The translations under genes and the position numbers were made by a program. Positions 7,130 through 9,510 of a stretch of DNA of 9,510 bases are shown here, piece by piece (position 1 is the stretch's first letter; every line of letters begins with the position of its first letter). Below the pieces are notes generated by a model. The model saw nothing but the letters and a program-made list of their open reading frames with translations, ran no database searches and was not told where the DNA came from. This DNA is from Flavobacteriales bacterium (lineage in GTDB: Bacteria > Bacteroidota > Bacteroidia > Flavobacteriales > BACL11). The stretch spans positions 1-9,510 of the forward strand of contig JABJNS010000163.1 in assembly GCA_018664745.1 (NCBI GenBank). The letters run 5' to 3'.

Positions 7130-7549
7130 ATGAGTAAAACCCTTTTTGCTGAAAATTTAGAGCAGATAAACACTATCGCAAAACAAATTCTTGAATACAC
7201 TTCACCTCAGAAAAAATTTGCGTTTTATGGAGAGATGGGAGTAGGGAAGACTACTTTAATAAAAGCCTTATCTTTGCAATTAGGAGTTGTTGATGTAGTG
7301 AGTAGTCCTACTTTTTCAATTGTGAATGAATACCATATTGATAAAGGGTTAAAAATCTATCATTTTGATTTTTATAGGATAGAAGATGAAGATGAAGCTT
7401 ACGATATGGGATATGAAGAGTATTTTTTCAGTGAGGCCTATTGTTTTATTGAATGGCCAGAAAAAATTACTAACTTGATTGAGGAAGATATTGTAGAGAT
7501 AAAGATGTTTCTTGAAGGAAAAAAAAGAAGAATTGAAGTAATAATTTAA
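7130..7549 (+). CDS. tsaE: tRNA threonylcarbamoyladenosine biosynthesis ATPase TsaE
   Basis: TsaE is the ATPase that works with TsaB and TsaD to place threonylcarbamoyl on A37 of ANN-decoding tRNAs. The 139 residues are within the family range. Visible are Walker A GEMGVGKTT (34-42), SSPTFSIVNEY (58-68), the HFDFYRIED motif (78-86) and FIEWPEKI (106-113, containing the conserved Glu-Trp). Only an 11-residue basic tail follows IKMFLEG, so there is no fused acetyltransferase or kinase domain of the kind some TsaE proteins carry. The ATG begins on the base after the porX TAA, which suggests translational coupling; ald follows 2 bases after its stop. No tsaB, tsaC or tsaD is nearby, so the link to porX is one of position, not of pathway. 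Confidence 0.96.
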   Translation: MSKTLFAENLEQINTIAKQILEYTSPQKKFAFYGEMGVGKTTLIKALSLQLGVVDVVSSPTFSIVNEYHIDKGLKIYHFDFYRIEDEDEAYDMGYEEYFFSEAYCFIEWPEKITNLIEEDIVEIKMFLEGKKRRIEVII

Positions 7550-7551
7550 CT

Positions 7552-8757
7552 ATGACAAAAGAAAAAATATTTAGTTCCTTTGGAATACTTCCAAAAGAGG
7601 AGATGTTAGAAGTAAAACCTAATTTTAAGCAGTTGCAAATAGGTATTCCTAAGGAGTCCTCATTTCAAGAAAACAGGGTGAGTTTAACTCCTGATTCTGT
7701 AGGATTGTTAATTGCTAATGGGCACAGTGTAGTTATTGAAAAGGGAGCAGGTGAGGCCTCTAATTTTACAGACAAAGAATATACTGATAAAGGTGCTGAG
7801 CTTGCTTTTAGTAAAGAAGAAGTTTTTAAATCAAATTTTATTTTAAAAATTGAACCACCTACAAAGGAGGAATTGGCATTAATGCAAAGAGGTCAGGAGC
7901 TGATTTCAGCTGTACAAATGAGTACGCAAACAGCTGACTACTTTAAAACTTTAATGAAGAAAAACATTACTGCTTTTGGGTTTGAATTTATAAAAGATAA
8001 ACAAGATAAATTGCCAATCGTAAGAAGTATGAGTGAAATTGCTGGAAATACAGCTATGCTTATTGCAGGAGAGTGTTTGTCAAATTCAAACAAAGGTAAA
8101 GGATTAATGTTAGGAGGTATATCAGGGTTAAGGCCTACAAATGTTGTGGTAATAGGAGCGGGTACTGTTGGTGAGTATGCTTGTCGTACATCTTTAGGTT
8201 TAGGTGCTTCCGTAATTGCATTTGATGATTCCGTTACAAAATTAAGAAGATTACAGAATAACATTAATAATAGAATTGCTACTTCAACTTTGCAGCCAAA
8301 AGCACTGGGTAAAGCTTTAAAAAGAGCAGATGTAGTAGTAGCAGCCTTGCAAATTGGAGATGGTAAAGTGCCTTGTATTGTAAGTGAGGAAATGGTGAGT
8401 GAAATGAAGAAGGGGTCGGTAGTTGTTGATGTAAGTATTGATCAAGGTGGTTGTTTTGAAACTTCAGAAGTTACTTCTCATAAAAAACCAACTTTTGTTA
8501 AGCATGGTGTTGTGCATTATTGCGTTCCTAACATTGCATCAAGAGTTTCGCGTACAGCATCAATGGCGGTAAGTAATATATTAACTCCTATTTTGTTACG
8601 AATTGCTGAAGAGGGAGGACTAGAGCATGCAATAAGAAAACATGAGTGTTTAAGAAAGGGGGTTTATGTATGTCATAGTAACTTAACTAATGAGATACTA
8701 AGTATAAATTTTAAACTTCCTTTTGTAGATTTAGATTTAATAATGGCAAGCAGATAA
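7552..8757 (+). CDS. ald: Alanine dehydrogenase family protein (Bacteroidota type)
   Basis: The protein is a member of the alanine dehydrogenase/transhydrogenase-alpha fold, expected to interconvert alanine and pyruvate plus ammonia with NAD in the cytoplasm. Its 401 residues exceed the usual 370 by an N-terminal extension of about 27 before IGIPKES (30-36). Seen: RVSLTP (42-47; Arg42 matches Arg15 of M. tuberculosis Ald), ILKIEPP (97-103; Lys99 matches Lys75), SMSEIAG (159-165), the Rossmann loop GAGTVGEYA (202-210), SIDQGGCFE (295-303; Asp297 matches Asp270) and CVPNIASRVSRTAS (324-337). At the position of catalytic His96 in the mycobacterial enzyme (FLHLA), this protein has Gln122 (AVQMS). 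From memory, Bacteroidota relatives share this Gln, so the enzyme may differ in substrate or mechanism. The family is certain; the alanine specificity is inferred. Third gene of the porX block, 4 bases before the next gene. Confidence 0.88.
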   Translation: MTKEKIFSSFGILPKEEMLEVKPNFKQLQIGIPKESSFQENRVSLTPDSVGLLIANGHSVVIEKGAGEASNFTDKEYTDKGAELAFSKEEVFKSNFILKIEPPTKEELALMQRGQELISAVQMSTQTADYFKTLMKKNITAFGFEFIKDKQDKLPIVRSMSEIAGNTAMLIAGECLSNSNKGKGLMLGGISGLRPTNVVVIGAGTVGEYACRTSLGLGASVIAFDDSVTKLRRLQNNINNRIATSTLQPKALGKALKRADVVVAALQIGDGKVPCIVSEEMVSEMKKGSVVVDVSIDQGGCFETSEVTSHKKPTFVKHGVVHYCVPNIASRVSRTASMAVSNILTPILLRIAEEGGLEHAIRKHECLRKGVYVCHSNLTNEILSINFKLPFVDLDLIMASR

Positions 8758-8761
8758 AATT

Positions 8762-9211
8762 ATGACAAGAAGACTTTTATTTTTTGGATTTGGAGCATTA
8801 ATTAGTATTTTCTTCCTTTCAATGGGACCTGAAAATCGCTTAAAGGATACCTTTTATGCTTATATAGATTACTTTGATATGGACAAGAGAGTCATTTCTC
8901 ATCTTTACCCAAACACAACTGATGAGGAAGGAAATGTGGTATCAATTGATCCTAGTTTTTCAACTAAAGCTGAGTGTCAGTTGGTGTATTATAATGTGAG
9001 TAAATCTGATTTGCTCTTGGTGTTAAAAGAGGGAGAGGTGAACTTTGATTTGAGTAATCCTGATGGAGAACCTTGCCAGCAATATATAGTTGAAAATACT
9101 ATTAACGGAACTGAATTAGCAGTTGAGTTTGAGCTCTGTTATTATAATGACAAAAGTGTTGAGGTGCTTTCATTTACAGCTAACAATGAAGAAGAAACTT
9201 GTAATTTTTAA
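8762..9211 (+). CDS. Small membrane-anchored protein, DUF4258-like
   Basis: A 149-residue protein with one N-terminal hydrophobic segment (about residues 5-21) after Thr-Arg-Arg. It is probably an uncleaved signal anchor with the rest in the periplasm, as no lipobox or clear cleavage site is seen. The soluble part holds four cysteines (72, 105, 126, 147) that could form disulfides. The stretch CQLVYYNVSKSDLLLVLKEG (72-91), then VNFDLSN (93-99) and PCQQYIVE (104-111), resembles DUF4258 proteins, which I recall next to ald in Flavobacteriia; this is a recollection, not a search. Residues 28-70 match nothing I know. It ends the plus-strand block, 4 bases after ald, and its TAA overlaps the stop of the opposing proline dehydrogenase gene. 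That the gene is real is supported by operon spacing and protein-like composition. The function is unknown. Confidence 0.8.
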   Translation: MTRRLLFFGFGALISIFFLSMGPENRLKDTFYAYIDYFDMDKRVISHLYPNTTDEEGNVVSIDPSFSTKAECQLVYYNVSKSDLLLVLKEGEVNFDLSNPDGEPCQQYIVENTINGTELAVEFELCYYNDKSVEVLSFTANNEEETCNF

Positions 9212-9510
9212 ACTTTTTTTCTTCTCTGTTTTTCAGCTATGATATTGGTAAGTTCACGCCCCATTTGCCCAGCAATTGAGGTGTTTTCTTCTGCTCTTCT
9301 TATAAGGTAAGGCATTACATCTTTTACAGGGCCATACGGCACATATTTACTCACATTATAATTAGCCACTGAAAGGTTGTAAGAAATATGATCACTCATT
9401 CCTAAAAGCTGAGAGAAGTAAATTCTATCATCATTTTTACTTAAACCATTTTTTTCCATTAAATCAGCTAAGAGTTGAGCACTATCCTCATTATGTGTTC
9501 CTGCACAAAC
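9208..9510 (-). CDS. Proline dehydrogenase, C-terminal 100 residues (cut by window edge)
   Basis: The frame stays open to base 9510 and reads VCAGTHNEDSAQLLADLM upstream of the internal ATG at 9459, so that Met is not the start; the true 5' end is outside the window. The visible part is the C-terminal end of the TIM barrel of FAD-dependent proline dehydrogenase, which oxidises proline to pyrroline-5-carboxylate. Motifs, counted from the first visible residue: AGTHNE (3-8), FSQLLGMSDHISYNL (33-47), NVSKYVPYGPV (52-62) and PYLIRRAEENTS (67-78), where the paired Arg binds the proline carboxylate in the family. The protein ends soon after the barrel (EKQRRKKV then stop). It is therefore the monofunctional enzyme, not a full PutA with a C-terminal P5C dehydrogenase. 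Convergent with the preceding gene, with stop codons overlapping at TTAA. Confidence 0.93.
   Translation of the reverse strand, partial: VCAGTHNEDSAQLLADLMEKNGLSKNDDRIYFSQLLGMSDHISYNLSVANYNVSKYVPYGPVKDVMPYLIRRAEENTSIAGQMGRELTNIIAEKQRRKKV

Noticed and set aside
9190..9225. Possible terminator hairpin: AGAAGAAA at 9190-9197 pairing with TTTCTTCT at 9218-9225, next to a T-run
   Set aside because: The stem has only two G-C pairs and a 20-base loop, and both arms are coding sequence rich in Lys/Glu/Arg codons, so it is too weak to call.
9208..9459. A separate 83-residue small protein starting at the ATG at 9459
   Set aside because: The frame continues open to the window edge and the upstream residues (AGTHNE and so on) match proline dehydrogenase, so this Met is internal.

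Overview
This AT-rich window (roughly one third G+C by eye) comes from a chromosome of the Bacteroidota, most likely a marine or freshwater member of the Flavobacteriales or a close relative. The evidence is an LpxC-FabZ fusion, the Bacteroidota-specific regulator PorX (receiver domain plus PglZ domain), an EF-P with a PGKGP loop, a Bacteroidota-type alanine dehydrogenase, and few Shine-Dalgarno sequences. It is densely coded: eleven genes, two of them cut by the window edges. No stretch of more than about 55 bases lacks a gene. I see no RNA gene, insertion sequence, CRISPR array, phage gene or attachment site.

Left block, minus strand, read from 5531 down to 1: an HD-domain phosphohydrolase, lpxD, lpxC/fabZ, lpxA, efp and serC (cut at base 1). 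Gaps between successive genes are 39, 1, 3, 5 and 2 bases, so this looks like one operon. LpxA, the LpxC half and LpxD are the first three enzymes of lipid A synthesis (acylate UDP-GlcNAc, deacetylate it, acylate it again). The FabZ half dehydrates 3-hydroxyacyl-ACP, the same acyl donor pool that LpxA and LpxD draw on. The operon therefore holds both branches of the split between phospholipid and lipid A. EF-P and SerC add a translation factor and a serine-biosynthesis enzyme.

Right block, plus strand, from 5585: porX, tsaE, ald and a small membrane-anchored protein resembling DUF4258, with gaps of 0, 2 and 4 bases, again operon-like. PorX is the response regulator/phosphodiesterase tied to the type IX secretion system; TsaE is the ATPase for tRNA t6A modification; Ald is an alanine dehydrogenase-family enzyme. 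The two blocks diverge from a 53-base spacer (5532-5584) that should hold both promoters.

Right edge: a convergent minus-strand gene encodes the C-terminal 100 residues of proline dehydrogenase. Its stop codon overlaps that of the small membrane protein.

I did not find an undescribed multi-gene system. All but one of the genes belong to families I recognise with confidence, and from memory much of the order is conserved in Flavobacteriia. The points most worth a second look are the Gln at the usual catalytic His position of Ald, the divergent pairing of an HD phosphohydrolase with PorX, serC attached to the lpx-efp operon, and the poorly characterised DUF4258-like protein.
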